Shown: piece after piece, positions 11,277-22,902 of the stretch
Numbering within the stretch: the stretch's first letter is position 1
Layout: every line of letters starts with the position of its first letter
Assembly (NCBI GenBank): GCA_026119855.1
Contig: JAOWBW010001594.1
Coordinates: 146,501-210,500, forward strand
Reading direction: 5' to 3'
Length of the DNA stretch: 64,000 nucleotides
Origin: Campanula takesimana
Taxonomy: Eukaryota > Streptophyta > Magnoliopsida > Asterales > Campanulaceae
Made by a program: the position numbers and the translations under genes
The notes under the pieces: generated by a model
The model's database searches: none
What the model was told of the DNA's origin: nothing
Seen by the model: the letters and a program-made list of their open reading frames with translations, nothing else

Positions 11277-12929
11277 CTAATTGGCTTCCGCCGCTGGTGG
11301 TTCCCCTTCTTCCTTCTTGTCATCACCCTTAGTAGCCGACGACACCTCGCTTGCCTCTTTGCCTTCTCCAGTCAAACCCTTCAAGATAATGCGCTGCTGC
11401 TCGATGTCCCATTCCGTATGCTTACCATTCAAAAAGTCCTCCATCATTTGGATCTTGATTTATACCATACTGACAGCTACAGACTTCATTAAAGCACCCT
11501 TCAAATCCTAAATTTCTTGCAGATGGACGTCTTGGATAGATGACATTCCTTTCATCAAGCTCGCGACCTCATCATTCAGACTTTGAATCTTCTTTTGTGA
11601 TTCCTCTCTTTCCAAAGTTATCTGCTTCTTTAATTGCAGGATTCATCAATAGCTTGTTGTTAAACTCATCCAAAGTAATTACTTTGGACTCCATAGCTCC
11701 AAAAGCCTGCAAAAGCGAAATTGGTTAGTAATCTTAAAGTTATTTATTGCAAAACAAATGTATAAATTCTTGTAGGACTTACATCTGAGGCAACAGCAAA
11801 GAACCTCTTCCTGATATCTTCGACCTCCATATCTTCAAAAACTCCAACTTCCACAATCTCCTTCTCTTCACTTTTTCTCTTCTTTAATCTGGATCCAACA
11901 GACGCCACGGCTTCAATCTTCGGCTTGACCGGTGGCTTATTGACAGAGCTCATCCCAACAAACGTTTCTAAGTTTTAATGAGAATCCTTGGGTAGACTTA
12001 GAAACTGTTCAAAAGAAGGAAAACTCATTGTTTTACAAATAATGAAGAAACAAAACAGAGTCTCAAGCAAAAAATCTTACCCGTTGACCCGTGACATCTT
12101 GTAAGAAGACAACTCCTGGTAGAAAGGCGAAAAGCTCCAATTTCTGGAACCTTGAAAGATCTATCCTCCACGGAGAGCTCTCTTAAAGCATCCATCTTTT
12201 TTTTTAGAAAACTCCGTTGGTGGAAATAGCTCCACCCACTTGATATCTGCAAGCAAGAAAAGAGAAAATTACAAGTTCAGTTAAGAAGCAAAGGGAAGTT
12301 CAAAAATAAAGATATATACCTCCCCTATTCCATCTCCATGGGATACTGTCATCACAACCTAAAGATTTTCTGTCAACAAAAAAATAATGACCCTTCCAAC
12401 CTCGGTCATTGACAGAAACCTTCAAAAACGCTGTATCAACCCCAGCCTTTGTTTTTAATAGATAACGCTTGGAACCAAAGGACTGCAAATCGTACACTAG
12501 AGCCAGTTCATTTAAGCCTATGTCTAAATTATGCTGCTGATTTACTCTCAAGATGCAAGAAAAGACTCGCCATACCATGGGCATTAACTGGGCATATGCT
12601 AATTGGGTTCTTTTGAAGAATTCAAACACGAGTGGAGGAAAAGGGTAAGTAAACCCTAAAGTAAAGGGATACTCATAGAAAGCAATCCATGAAGGGGATA
12701 CGAAATCAACTTTTAAGGAAACATCGAATGGGTGAAAAACAGAGGATTCAGGAAGAGACATTGGTGATTTTTGAAGAGATCAAGTTGGGAATCATTAAAA
12801 AACACAAACTTCACTATCAGGATTGGCTAGCAGAACCTCACAAATGAAGTCGTCAGATTCTGCATTCTTGCCTTTACTCAAAGGACTAGGAACCAAATCC
12901 TTGGGTTTGGACCACTTCGACTTTCCCAT
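11277..12929 (-). pseudogene. Spliced antisense accessory ORF with putative gypsy-type transposon domain
   Basis: Read on the minus strand it begins MGKSKWSKPKDLVPSPLSKG (ATG 12929), breaks in a TTTTTTA run near 12800, and continues as a clear domain at 12761-12320 (FYEYPFTLGFTYPFPPL...YAQLMPMVWRVF). That domain resembles the 'putative gypsy type transposon' family (PF04195-like). Consensus GT-AG introns fit at 12319-12247 (73 nt) and 11782-11707 (76 nt). A Lys/Glu-rich segment and a coiled-coil-like C-terminus end at TAG 11279-11277. It has at least three lesions. Antisense extra ORFs are known in Tat-lineage elements; their role is unknown. Domain naming is from recall. Confidence 0.6.
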
Positions 12930-13194
12930 GATGAAGAATCAAAAGCAGGAAGGAAAAGAAAGAAGAATTATTACCTCGCGTTCTTCACCGCAAAGAGATA
13001 GAGAGTAGAAGGCTGTGAAAAAGAAAAAGAAGAAAAGTCTTTTTATTTACCCTAACCACCCAAAGTTCCTGGAACCTAGCAACATTCATTACCCTAGAAC
13101 TCTACCCCTGTACGCCACGTCCAATCAACCGTCAGAGAATTCGTGAATCCGCTAGAAGTCTGTGGAAACTTATCTTTTAACTTATCGTAAAAGT

Positions 13195-13209
13195 AAGTTT
13201 GGGGGCAAT
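13195..13209 (+). promoter_or_regulatory. Polypurine tract of the Tat element
   Basis: AAGTTTGGGGGCAAT lies directly before TGTTGTGG at 13210. This is the usual plus-strand priming site at the left edge of a 3' LTR. Confidence 0.65.
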
Positions 13210-13770
13210 TGTTGTGGTAAAAATTCACACGACGACATCTTTAAGGATAGCGACGTCCTGATAACTTACAGCCCTGTAAGTATTTATTTTATTTTATTAA
13301 TGATTATGTTCATAAATCTTTTATGCAGATAACAATTATCCAGCACTTGCCAATTCGATGATCGAAGAAGACTTCACAGGGACTTGGTCATATGAAGATA
13401 ATCATCCGAGTTTTTAGGAAAGTTAGTTAGACTAGCTAGGGTTATCTTATTTACTCTTGTATTTAAAAGCAAGGGGCGGCTCACAAACACACACATTCAC
13501 AACTCTCAATTGTACTCCGCCATTAGCATTTTTTGTAACCTCAAGCTATCAATACAACCGTTTAGGGGTGGTAGGTGCTCAAAAACACCTCCCGAGGTTT
13601 TGTGTCGGCAAGTATATTTTCTCAAGGGATTTCCTCATATAAACCATTGTTCTATTGATATTTGTCATCTACCTTCAAACAATTTTATTCCATTGCACCC
13701 TCCTTTCAATTTCAAGACTAAACGCCTTTTTTGACCAATTTAGTTCTTATTGTTTTTTTTTACCAAAACA
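13210..13770 (+). repeat. 3' LTR of Tat element (end approximate)
   Basis: Starts TGTTGTGGTAAAAATTCACA immediately after the polypurine tract. It contains a likely promoter TTGTATTTAAAAGC at about 13457, followed by a transcribed, poly-pyrimidine-rich part. No second copy exists in the window, so the right end is not proven; sequence changes to Ogre-like LTR by about 13771. Confidence 0.55.
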
Positions 13771-14300
13771 CTTTTCCATGGTGGAATGAAGAGTTATTTA
13801 TAGGTGTTAGGGAAGTGTTTGTAGTAAAAAAGATGGCTCTTCCCCGGATCAAGCCAAGGCATAATGGCCTTGGGGGTTACAAATCAGAAAAGGAGGGAAA
13901 TTTGGAAAAATCTGAGATTCTGGAGGTGGGATGCGAGCACATCCTACCCCCCCCCTATGGGAGGCGCATGCCCCTCACAAAGGAGGGAAAAGGCACGCAC
14001 GTCCCGCCTTTAGAAAATCCATATTTTAGCCAAAAGTTAACCCCGTTATGCAGTTAAGCCCCGAATCTAATGAAATCAGTTAGAAACTTAACGAACACCA
14101 CGAAAGTCAAAAAAAAACAAGTAAACAAAGACTCAAGGTTGACCTTGTCACTTAGTCAAGTCCAAGACTAATGGAGTAAGTCAGGAAATTAATGGAAAGT
14201 AACAAAAGTTAACGAAAAGTAATAAAACTTAAAAAAAAAGAGGAAGACAGAGAATGTGTATGCAATCGGGACATGAGAGGTCCAAGGCGGGGTGTCTACA
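13771..14300 (-). repeat. Partial Ogre-like LTR
   Basis: The right part matches 3751-5018: ATGAGAGGTCCAAGGCGGGG followed by TGTCTACA, ending at 14300. It has three CG words at 13933, 13964 and 13993. The inner LTR end (GGGGTATCTACA on the minus strand) is missing, so about 0.7 kb of the LTR has been lost. Confidence 0.7.
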
Positions 14301-15882
14301 CATTCTAGTGTTCGAACATGAAGATCAAACTATGATGCAATTACCGCATTCATATCTCAAGTTGAACCCAAGAAAGTTGATGAAGTACTCCAAGACTCAA
14401 GTTGGGTTGTTGCTATGCAAGAAGAGCTCAACCAATTTGAAAGATGTAAAGTTTGGACCTTGGTTCCAAGATCACAAGATCAAGGAGTTATTAGTACAAA
14501 GTCAGCGTTTAGAAACAAATTGGATGAGAATGGAAGTATCACAAGAAACAAAGCTAGGTTGGTTTCACAAGGATATATACAAGAAGAAGGCATGGCTTAT
14601 GATGAAACATTTGCCCCCGTTGCAAGACTCGAAGCTATAAGGATATTCTTATTTTATGCCTCTTACAAAAGATTCAAGTTATATCAAATGGATGTGAAGA
14701 GTGCATTCCTCAATGGTGAACTTCAAGAAACAGTCTTTGTCCCTCAACCTCCTGGATTTGAAGATCTCAAATTTCCAAATCATGTTTACAAACTCCGTAA
14801 AGCTTTATATTGACTCAAACAAGCTCCACGAGCATAGTATGATAATCTATCTAAATTTCTCCTACAAAAAGGATTTAAGCGTGGTGAGATCGACACAACT
14901 TTATTCATTTCTAAATATCACGATCATTCTTGTTCAAATATATGTAGATGATATTATTTTTGGTTCTACTAATGAATTGTTGTGCAAGCGATTTGAGAAA
15001 CTTATGAAAAGCAAATTTGAGATGAGCATGATGGGAGAATTGACATTCTTCCTTGGGCTACAAATTAAACAATGTGCAGAAGGCATCTTCCTCAACCAAG
15101 CAAAGTACACAAGAGATCTCATCAAGAAATTTGGACTTAAAAATGCAAAGGCGTACGATACTCCTATGGCTGCTGGCAACAAGCTAGATAAAGACTTGAA
15201 AGGTAAGAAGGTTGATCAAACCTTGTACCGAGGTATGATTGGCTCTCTTCTCTACTTAACTGCTAGTAGGCCAGATATCATGTTTGGTGTTTGTGTTTGT
15301 GCTCGTTATCAAGCTGATCCTAGAGAAGCACATCTTATTGCTGTAAAACGTATTATTTGATATTTATCTGGGACTATTAACCTTGGACTTTGGTATTCCA
15401 AAGATTCGAATTTTGATCTTATAGGTTACTCAGATGCAGACTATGCAGTATGTACCATTGACGGGAAAAGCACAAGTGGGACTTGTCATTTCCTTGGAAA
15501 TCGACTAGTTTCATGGGCAAGTTAGAATCAAGGCTCAGTCTCGGTATCTACCACAGAAGCTAAATATATAACTGCTGGAAGCTGTTGCTGCCAAGTGCTA
15601 TGGATGAAGCAACAATTGGTTGACTATAGAATCAAAGAAGAAAATTGTCCAATATTCTGTGACAAAACTTCTACCATTGCTATCTCTAACAACCCTATCA
15701 TGCATTCCAAGACCAAACACATTGATATCAAAGACCACTTTCTCAAGGATCATGTGGAAAAATGTAATATCTATCTAGAACATGTGAGTACTGACGATCA
15801 GATTGCAGATATTCTCACCAAGGCTCTTGTTTCAAAGAGATTTAGGTATTTAAGATGTGAAATGGGTATGCTAGAACTTTAA
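14301..15882 (+). pseudogene. SIRE-like Ty1/copia pol remnant (RT and RNase H)
   Basis: Starts inside the RT region: KVWTLVPR, QMDVKSAFLNGELQETVFV, QPPGFED, IYVDDIIFGSTN (catalytic YVDD), SLLYLTASRPDIMF, then RNase H (STSGTCHFLGN, STTEAKY, CDKTSTIAISNNP, HIDIKDHF, DILTKAL). Frameshifts occur near 14450 and 14800 and stops near 14814, 15360 and 15525. The 5' half (gag, protease, integrase) is absent because the Ogre-like LTR ends at 14300. The following envelope-like ORF supports SIRE placement. Confidence 0.75.
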
Positions 15883-16663
15883 TTATGAGTCCATATATTT
15901 TGATTGTGCTAACTTTTGTATTTCATCTAAGTTCTAAATCAAGTAGGCTTCAACGGTCAACTTTCTCTCTATCGTTCAATCCACCTCGGTCGAAGTAACT
16001 GACAAACTAACTAATCGACCGCACATACTCTGACCACTCTATCATGTTGACCGCATCAAAATTACCAAGAAATTTTTTCAAGGTTTTGGAAAAGACTATC
16101 TAAAGGGAAAATGATGACATTGGTTCACTGCTTTAAAGAAGCATTCATTGGCCAAGGTAACCTACTTGGCCGCAAGGTATCACGGTCAAGCACCTGACCG
16201 CAAATTCGGTGACCAGGTAAGTGGTTCTAACTTAGGAAAATTTTAGGTTCATCCTAGTCATCCAAAGGGGTAATTCAGTAATTTCCTCTTTTCCCTCATT
16301 TTCATTTAATTCAAATCATTTGCAATTAATTTTATTCCTATATTTATGTCCGTCGTCACTATCCATGCATTTAATGAGAAAGGACATCATTGGTCAAATA
16401 ACTGAATTTGCAGAGTTAACCTCCCACTTCTCTCTGCACAAACCGTTCCACTACCCCTCAACTCCATAACTCTACAGACCATCTTTTCAGATATCTCTCT
16501 ACATCTCTCTATTTTATCTCTCTATTGTCTCTGTCACTTTCTCTCTCTACAAACCCAGCTCCTTCTCTCTCTCTCATTCACTATTTTTTTTCTCTATAAA
16601 TGGCCCCCAACTCAATCTGAAAAACCCTATAAGAAATCGCAAGAATCTACATTTGAAGACAAC
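15883..16663 (+). other. Non-coding link between copia pol and envelope-like ORF
   Basis: No ORF. It carries ACCGC words (CGACCGCACA 16016-16025; GACCGCAT 16049; GACCGCAA 16196). It then has a pyrimidine-rich CTCTCT stretch (about 16480-16590) and a TATA box TATAAA at 16595-16600, about 60 nt before ATG 16664. The last part looks like a promoter and 5'UTR for the next ORF. Confidence 0.5.
16595..16600 (+). promoter_or_regulatory. TATA box before envelope-like ORF
   Basis: TCTCTATAAATGGCCCCC follows a long pyrimidine tract. The spacing to the ATG at 16664 suits a transcript starting near 16630. This is an inference from position and motif. Confidence 0.4.
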
Positions 16664-19600
16664 ATGGTATGTGTTAGGCCCAATTGGTAGGAAAATAGGC
16701 TAGAGGGGGGGGGTGAATAGCCTAATTAAAACTTTTTCAAAGAAACACTTTTATAAATGCAAAGTCACTTATCAGATTGCAAACTATTATCAGTAAGCGC
16801 AGCGGAGAAGATATGACTTGTTTTAACTCACACAAAATTAGTTTATAAAAGGGTTTTGAGAGCTTGGTTTAAACACAAAGTAGTTTCTAAAAGTTCAATG
16901 CAGTTTCAAGATATTGGTCAATGGAAATGAAGTTGAGTCAGTACGAACAGTAATGATTTGCCGGTGATAGAGTTCCAACCGGCAAGGACAGTAAGTAACA
17001 GAGGACACAGAGATTTGGAGAGGTTCACAGTGTAAAACTGCTACGTCCTCTACCAAGTTTGGTCAGAACTTGGATTTGGTTTAAGAGCACTTAAATATCC
17101 CTAGTCTATTACAAGTGCGGCTTTGCCGGATACAAAGACTAAATTCTAGAGATAGTTTAATGAATCGTAAAGCAAATATCTGACCAAGTGTATTTGAGCG
17201 GCAAGTTCAAAAGAACTTATCTCACTCAGGTGGGTGTGTGAAAACTCAGACAACGTATTCCTTAAAATAATCTAGTTCGGGAATACTAACAGTGTTGTAG
17301 AGTTTGTGCACAAGTGTATGTCCTATTAAATGATCTAATGACTAACTGGACAAGGAATGTTTGAGCTTCAATGAATGCTGCAAACAAACAACTCTCTTCA
17401 ATGCACTAAAATCACCAACCCTCTTCAGTGCACCAAGTCCTCTATTTATAGGGAGAGTAAATGCCTGGAGTCTTGGAGAAGAAGGTTTATAAATTTGAAT
17501 ATCCAGCTGGGTAGTTGAGGAGCATTAAATGCAGTATCCTTGGCATTAATGGCGAAGATACGCATGCTTGAAAAGTCTGATGGGTAAAACCCCTTTGTCT
17601 CAACTGGTTACCTGCAAAAAGCAAGTAGAGACAGAGTATGGCTAAAAGTAGCTATGTGTCAGACGGCGCATAATCATGACAGAGCAGTTTAACAACTTTC
17701 TGATAAGACAGTATAAGTACGATCAGCAAGGTTGACTTTAAATGAAATGATGTCACCTGACTGACAGTGCAGACTGTCACTATATCGCATGAAGTTGATC
17801 GGCAACTCTGTTAACTGATCTGCTGATTTGCTTCCTCTTGCTGGTTTGTCTTGTTGAAGAGTTGAAATACACCTGTGCTGGTCACAAAGGATCCTAAGGG
17901 CACCTTAAAAAGGTTCTAATAAAATTGGGGGACCCTAAGTGTAGACATGATTGGGATTAAGTAATTCTAGGACCTAGGTATCTATTTGAACAACAGTATG
18001 ATTTCTTGACCATAAAACTCTCGTATTTTCATTTTTTTTTTATCTTGGCGGGTTAAAAACCCCTTTGTATTATCGTCTGAATCTTTCATTTTCTAGGTTG
18101 TTTTCGTTTTGATTATGTTCAATCCTTGATAGATTCATATTTTTGAGTTCGTTTCCATATTCATGTTTCATTTACAGTATTGTATCCTTGAATGCCATGG
18201 ATTTTGAAGCTTTTATTCATATTTTTCATGTTTTTGCCCTTTTGATTTATGGGTTTGATATGTTCTTGATAGTCAAATTGATGATGAGTATGCGTTTAAT
18301 CGGTTTTCGTGCATACATCCATGTAATTTTTATGGATTTTCGTGCTCTATGGTATCTTCTGGGTTCTCGCCATGAACAGTATTCTTAAGATATTCTTCGT
18401 ATTCTTGAAAAATCACTTTTCAGTCCATATTTTCTTGTTACACACACTTATATGGTGTTTATGCGTTGTTTTGTCTCTAACTTCTATACTTTTCAGGAAG
18501 AACAATCATTCATACCCGGTTGCAAAATTGATTATGAGGATCTCCAAAAGGATGCAATTGGAAGAAATGTCATCAAGCGAATGGACAAGTCTGGGATCCT
18601 GAAATACTTTATCATGAACCAATCATATCACCTCCCTGCTGCGGTCAGAGAGCTCTACTCAACCACTAAAGAAATCAAGGGCAGAGATGAAAAGAATAAT
18701 CCACTTGACTGGATTGAAGCTGAAGTGTATGGTCAGAAAGTTGAGTTAGACTACACTGAAATTGCTACCGCCTTAGGTCTTGATATTGATTTTGAAGCTC
18801 CCACCTCTCTGACTACTGAAGAGTGTGATGATCTAGCTTTACGATTAATCAATTCTACAGATGTCTGCAAGCCATACAGGAAAGCTTTTCTTGAAGTGAT
18901 GTATTACATAGGACACCTGGTTGGCTACGGTCTCTTATGCAAAAATGGCAACCACGGAAACTTCAACCTCTCTCGATGGCATCTTTTTCCCACCATCTAT
19001 CTGGGGAGAAAGATGAACTGGCCTAAGGTCCTCTATAACATGATGGTTGAACAAGTCAAGGATTATCAGAAGGAGAAGGCCCCCACCAAGTACAAGAAGA
19101 ATTCTCGATTGCTTTTTCCTCATCTTCAAATATACTCCTGAAATTAGAAAGGAGTTTGTAAAGGACAAGCATGCCAAGGTCCCTATCTCTCTATCAAAGG
19201 TCTTTGATATCAAGACCATGCTATCAACCTTTCGTAACCGCTTTAGAGATACTCAGTACAGGGAGTACTTGGCTCGTGATCCAAGGGAAGAGTACATTCC
19301 TTCCAACTACACCAAGGCAGCTCGGGAAGCTTTGGGTCTGGATCATCAAGGCGATTCAACTGCAGCTCAAGAAGATGGAGCCAGTGAAGGAGAAGAAGAA
19401 AGGGAAGCCAGGCTTGTTAAAGGTAAGGCCAAGGCTAGTACATCTACCACACCCCCCTCAAATCCAAGCCCTTAACAGGGATAAAATTCAAGGAACCAGT
19501 CTCTTCTAGTTCCAAGTCCAAGTCTCCTCTACCCAGACAGGTCTCCAAGTCTACTATGACTGTTCCTCAGAAGCAGGTTAAGTCTACCGCTCCTCCATCT

Positions 19601-20460
19601 CAATCTACTGTTGTCAAGTCTATCTCCTCTTCTCCTACCGCTACTTCCAAGTCTTTGAAACCCAAGGCTCTTCTCCCCATATCATCTCAGGGGGAGAAAT
19701 CCAAGAAAAGAGATTTATCTTTGAGTCCCCAAAAGGTTTCCAAGAAGACTAAAGTCACCCGAACTCCATCAATAGCCTCTCCTGTTTTCACCACATCCGG
19801 TTGACCTGAACCTGGTGACCGTGATGAGGTCGTTGAAATTGCTCCTCCCCAACATCAGAAAAAGTAACCATCTCCTAAACCAACACTTGGTTTAGTTGAT
19901 GAACCCACTGATGAAGAATTGGAGGATGTCTCTAACGATAGGACAGAACATTCTGATGATAATGCCGCTGAAGATGATTAATTTGATAAGGGTATTAACA
20001 CTGATAGCCATGTTTTAAGTGATGAGAAATGAGCTGAAAAGGCGGATGATGTTGAGAAGTCAACTGCTGAATGTGAGAAGGCACTGGAGGAAGATGTTGC
20101 AATGATTGAGCGTGAGGGTCACAATCAAAGAACTGAAGATGACCGTGAACCCAGTGACCGTATGATTGATAATACTGGCAAGATGACAATGTATCCCACC
20201 TCTTCGCAAACCCAGATTAGCAAGCTGACCACAAATCAGGCCTTTCTTCAGAACGAAATTAATGAGCTCGCTAATGCACTGCTTACGGACCAGGTAACCT
20301 CTCTTCCATCACATATTGTTGAAACCATTAAGGGAGAGAGAGAGAGTACTTCACAAAGACTGGTGAGAATGCCATTTCTTCAAGGCCCGGTCAAGCAGGC
20401 TCTTCAAGACCCAGTCAAGCATCTACTTCTACCGCGCTCGTTGCTCCTAGTTCTTTCATG
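16664..20460 (+). pseudogene. Envelope-like / putative plant transposon protein ORF of SIRE-like copia, spliced and degraded
   Basis: Exon 1 supplies only the ATG (16664-16666), followed by donor GTATG. The acceptor TTTTCAG is at 18490-18496, so exon 2 continues in phase as EEQSFIPGCKIDYEDL. The N-terminal domain (about 200 residues: LPAAVRELYSTTKEIKG, EVYGQKVELDYTEIATALGL) resembles the plant transposon-protein domain found in retroelement ORFs after pol. A Ser/Thr/Pro/Lys-rich middle (19330-19800) and an acidic, coiled-coil-like end (19900-20460) follow. There is a frameshift near 19110 and there are stops near 19803, 19866, 19980 and 20032. A solo LTR fills the intron. SIRE elements carry such an ORF here; its function is unknown. 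Confidence 0.55.
16672..17995 (-). mobile_element. Solo LTR with 5-bp target duplication
   Basis: TGTTAGGCCCAATTGG at the left and TTTGAACAACA at the right are bounded by perfect GTATG duplications (16667-16671 and 17996-18000). There is no internal region. A TATA-like CCCTATAAATAGAGG on the minus strand at about 17445 and the C-rich CTATTCACCCCCCC near its minus-strand end indicate minus orientation. The length is 1324 bp. It is a copia-type LTR left after LTR-LTR recombination. Confidence 0.85.
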
Positions 20461-20510
20461 GTAACACCTGACTTCATGAATAAATATTTCCTTATTCAAA
20501 CAAGGCTATC

Positions 20511-21501
20511 TGTAGATACCCCGGGGAAACCACGGCTTGGCGTAGAGCACGTGAATTACCTAGGATGTCTAATTGTGTTTTAGAGTCGCCACCACGTTTT
20601 TGAGGAACGTAAGAAAACTAATGTTTATAAGCCTAAGTTTTGATTTACGAAAACAGAGAGATTCTTTGGATTAGGGGTTCGGGGGTTAGGTTACGAAAAG
20701 GGAAGTACTTAAACACCCATTTCGCCCGAGCAAAGTCGGTCTTGTTTGTTCATAATTCACTTTTTTAAGATAAATGTGTTCTTCCTATTAAAATGATGAT
20801 AAAAAGGGTTTTAGAGTTTGAAATGTAGGGAGATGACTCCTAGGCCAATTCAATGTAATGAAAGGACCGTTGGTATCATGTCCCAAATGGTTTTGGGTGA
20901 TTGCACAATTGATTGAAGAAGAAGAGAAGAAAGAAGAAGGAGAGGACAAATGTTTAAGACCTTTACCTATAGTATCCTTCAAAAAGAATCTCTTGTGAAG
21001 CCTTGAAGAAGAGATGAATACTTTGTTGAAGAAGTCCCAAGAAAAGTCTAAATGAGTGAGTAAAAAGGTTTGAAAGTAATGATTTTCCAAATCCTTTTCC
21101 AATGATGGATTGGAGGGGTTTTTATAGTTGAAAAGTGACTGTTTTTGGAGCCAAACGGAGTCTCCAAGAAATCTTCCCTGGGCAAAATCAGTATAATGAG
21201 CAAGGGAGTATTCTTGGTAGAATCTGTAAATGACACACCCCAGAAGCGCGCGCATCCCACCTAGGCGGCGGAAGGCTGCGCGCGTCTGGCTCAAGGGGCG
21301 AGGCGCGCGACTCTAGAGAAGCAATTTTTGACACAATGGACTAGAAAGTTAGAACTGCTATTCAGTCTAGCCCCGCGACTTAACGGAGTCTGTCTGGAAC
21401 TTAAACAAAGTAACAGAAACTAACAGGAAACACTTAAAAGAGGGAGAAACACAAAATCAAGTGTGCAATCGGGGTGAGCGGTCCAAGGCGGGGTGTCTAC
21501 A
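20511..21501 (-). repeat. 3' LTR of Ogre-like element
   Basis: On the plus strand it runs TGTAGATACCCCGGGG to GGCGGGGTGTCTACA, 991 bp, shorter than the 1268-bp relative at 3751. A CG-word triplet lies at 21246, 21278 and 21303. On the minus strand, GAGGGGCTC just upstream of the LTR may be the polypurine tract. It interrupts the envelope-like ORF region at 20510. Confidence 0.85.
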
Positions 21502-21619
21502 GAGCCCCTCGGCGGCGTGGATTGCGAAGAAAACGCGCCGATGAAAGACAGACATCCGCCTAGGACATTACCAAGAAAAGGAAAAGACTCGATAAAAGCA
21601 GGAATTTGAAATTGCGGAG

Positions 21620-22280
21620 GATAGAGGTGCGCTCCCTGTGTGAGCGGCTTTGGGAGATAAGGGTGCGCTCCCTGTGTGAGCGGCTTTGCCAATAGCGGGA
21701 TCCATTTGCTGGAAGCGGGATATGTTTACTGGAAGCGGGATCTGTTTGCTGAGAGCGAGATCCGTTTGCTAGAAGAGGGACCTGTTTACTGATAGCGAGG
21801 TCCGTTTGCTGGAATGCGGGACCCGGAGGACCGTTTGCTAAAGTGCGGGACCCGGAGGACCATTTGCTGAAGCGCGGGACCTAGAGGACCGTTTGCTGAA
21901 ATGCGGGGACCCGGAGGACCGTTTGCTAAAGTGCGGGACCCGGAGGACCGTTTGCTGAAGTCCGGGACCCGGAGGACCGTTTGCTGAAGTGCGGGACCTA
22001 GAGGACTGTCTGCTGAAGTGCGGGACCCAGAGGACCGTTTGCTGAAGTGCGGGACCTAGAGGACCGTTTGCTGAAGTGGGGGACCAGGGGGACCGTTTGC
22101 TGAAGTGCGGGACCCGGAGGACCGTTTGCTGAAGTGCGGGACCCGGAGGACCGTTTGCTGAAGTGCGGGACCTAGAGGACCGTTTGCCGAAGTCTGGGAT
22201 CCGGAGGACCGTTTGCTGAAGTGCGGGACCTAGAGGACCGTCTGCTGAAGTGCGGGGCCCGGAGGACCGTTTGCTTTGAA
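21620..22280. repeat. Tandem array: 2 x ~36 bp, ~20-bp units, then about 16 x 29 bp
   Basis: Two copies of GTGCGCTCCCTGTGTGAGCG start the array (about 21628 and 21662). Then come 20-bp units of the type GGAAGCGGGATCTGTTTGCT (about 21690-21810), and from about 21811 to 22275 about sixteen 29-bp units whose halves read GAAGTGCGGGACC and CGGAGGACCGTTTGCT. The long unit equals the short unit plus a 9-bp CCGGAGGAC-type insertion. It lies in the 3' untranslated part of the Ogre-like element. Confidence 0.85.
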
Positions 22281-22902
22281 TGGATGTAGATCTTGTTCGA
22301 TAAAGAAGTAGTGATTCTGTGGCTCATCCGGACCAAATTGTTGTCGTGAGTCGTTCTTTGACTGTTTGACTTTGACTTTTGACGGGGTGCGGGAACAGTT
22401 GACTGCGGAGTGCTTTGTGCTGGGGATGAATTGTAAAAACTGATCTTTTGAGAAAAATGAAAGACACCCTACTTTGAGTGTGAGTTTCTATCCTATTTCA
22501 GTTTTTAGACCTGCCTTAAGGGGGACCAAATTAATGTGTGCCCTTCCGAGTGCTTGTTGCCGTCGTTTTGAGCTTCTCTTATTGCTACGATTGATCTTTT
22601 CTGTAGATAGAAGGCGTTTGAACGTGCCTGGGCTTCTTTCTTGAACTGACAAGGGCAAGTTCTGTTTCTGTCTGCTGTCAAACGCGCGCGCGTCGAGCTT
22701 TGGTCGCGGGGGGCGCGCGCATCTGGAATCGCTTGCCGGAGGCGCGCGCTTCTGGCTTGCTGAATTCCAGCCCCTTTCTTTTCTGAGTAGGGCACTCCAA
22801 CAGCTATAAATTCAAACCATTTTCGATCAGAATGATCACACAGCAATATTCTGCATCCTTTCCCTTACTCTATACCTCAAAATTCTTGTAGCGAAGGCCC
22901 CG
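22281..22902. other. Non-coding 3' region of Ogre-like element
   Basis: No ORF that I can support. It holds a triplet of CG words at 22683, 22713 and 22742, and a plus-strand TATAAA at 22805-22810 about 95 nt before the antisense ORF start. Confidence 0.5.

Larger units (their letters stand above)
5019..13770 (+). mobile_element. Tat-lineage Ty3/gypsy retrotransposon, 5' truncated
   Basis: Order gag - protease - RT - RNase H - integrase - long spacer with antisense ORF - polypurine tract - 3' LTR. The RNase H (FTDGAS, NNEAEYEAL, YCDS motifs) and modified gag knuckle fit the Tat lineage. The 5' LTR and leader are missing: at 5018/5019 the Ogre-like LTR directly joins the gag start. Several stops and frameshifts show that it cannot make its own proteins. 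The right edge is estimated. Confidence 0.8.

Noticed and set aside
11281..11728. Plus-strand Ser-rich ORFs
   Set aside because: They are the opposite strand of the antisense ORF's last exons, whose minus-strand frame makes a better protein.
18143..18388. 81-residue ORF upstream of the envelope-like exon
   Set aside because: Lies within the inferred intron, is hydrophobic from T-rich DNA, and has no family resemblance.
21690..22280. CRISPR-like array (29-bp repeats)
   Set aside because: Units are directly adjacent with no unique spacers, inside a plant retroelement; it is a tandem satellite-like array.
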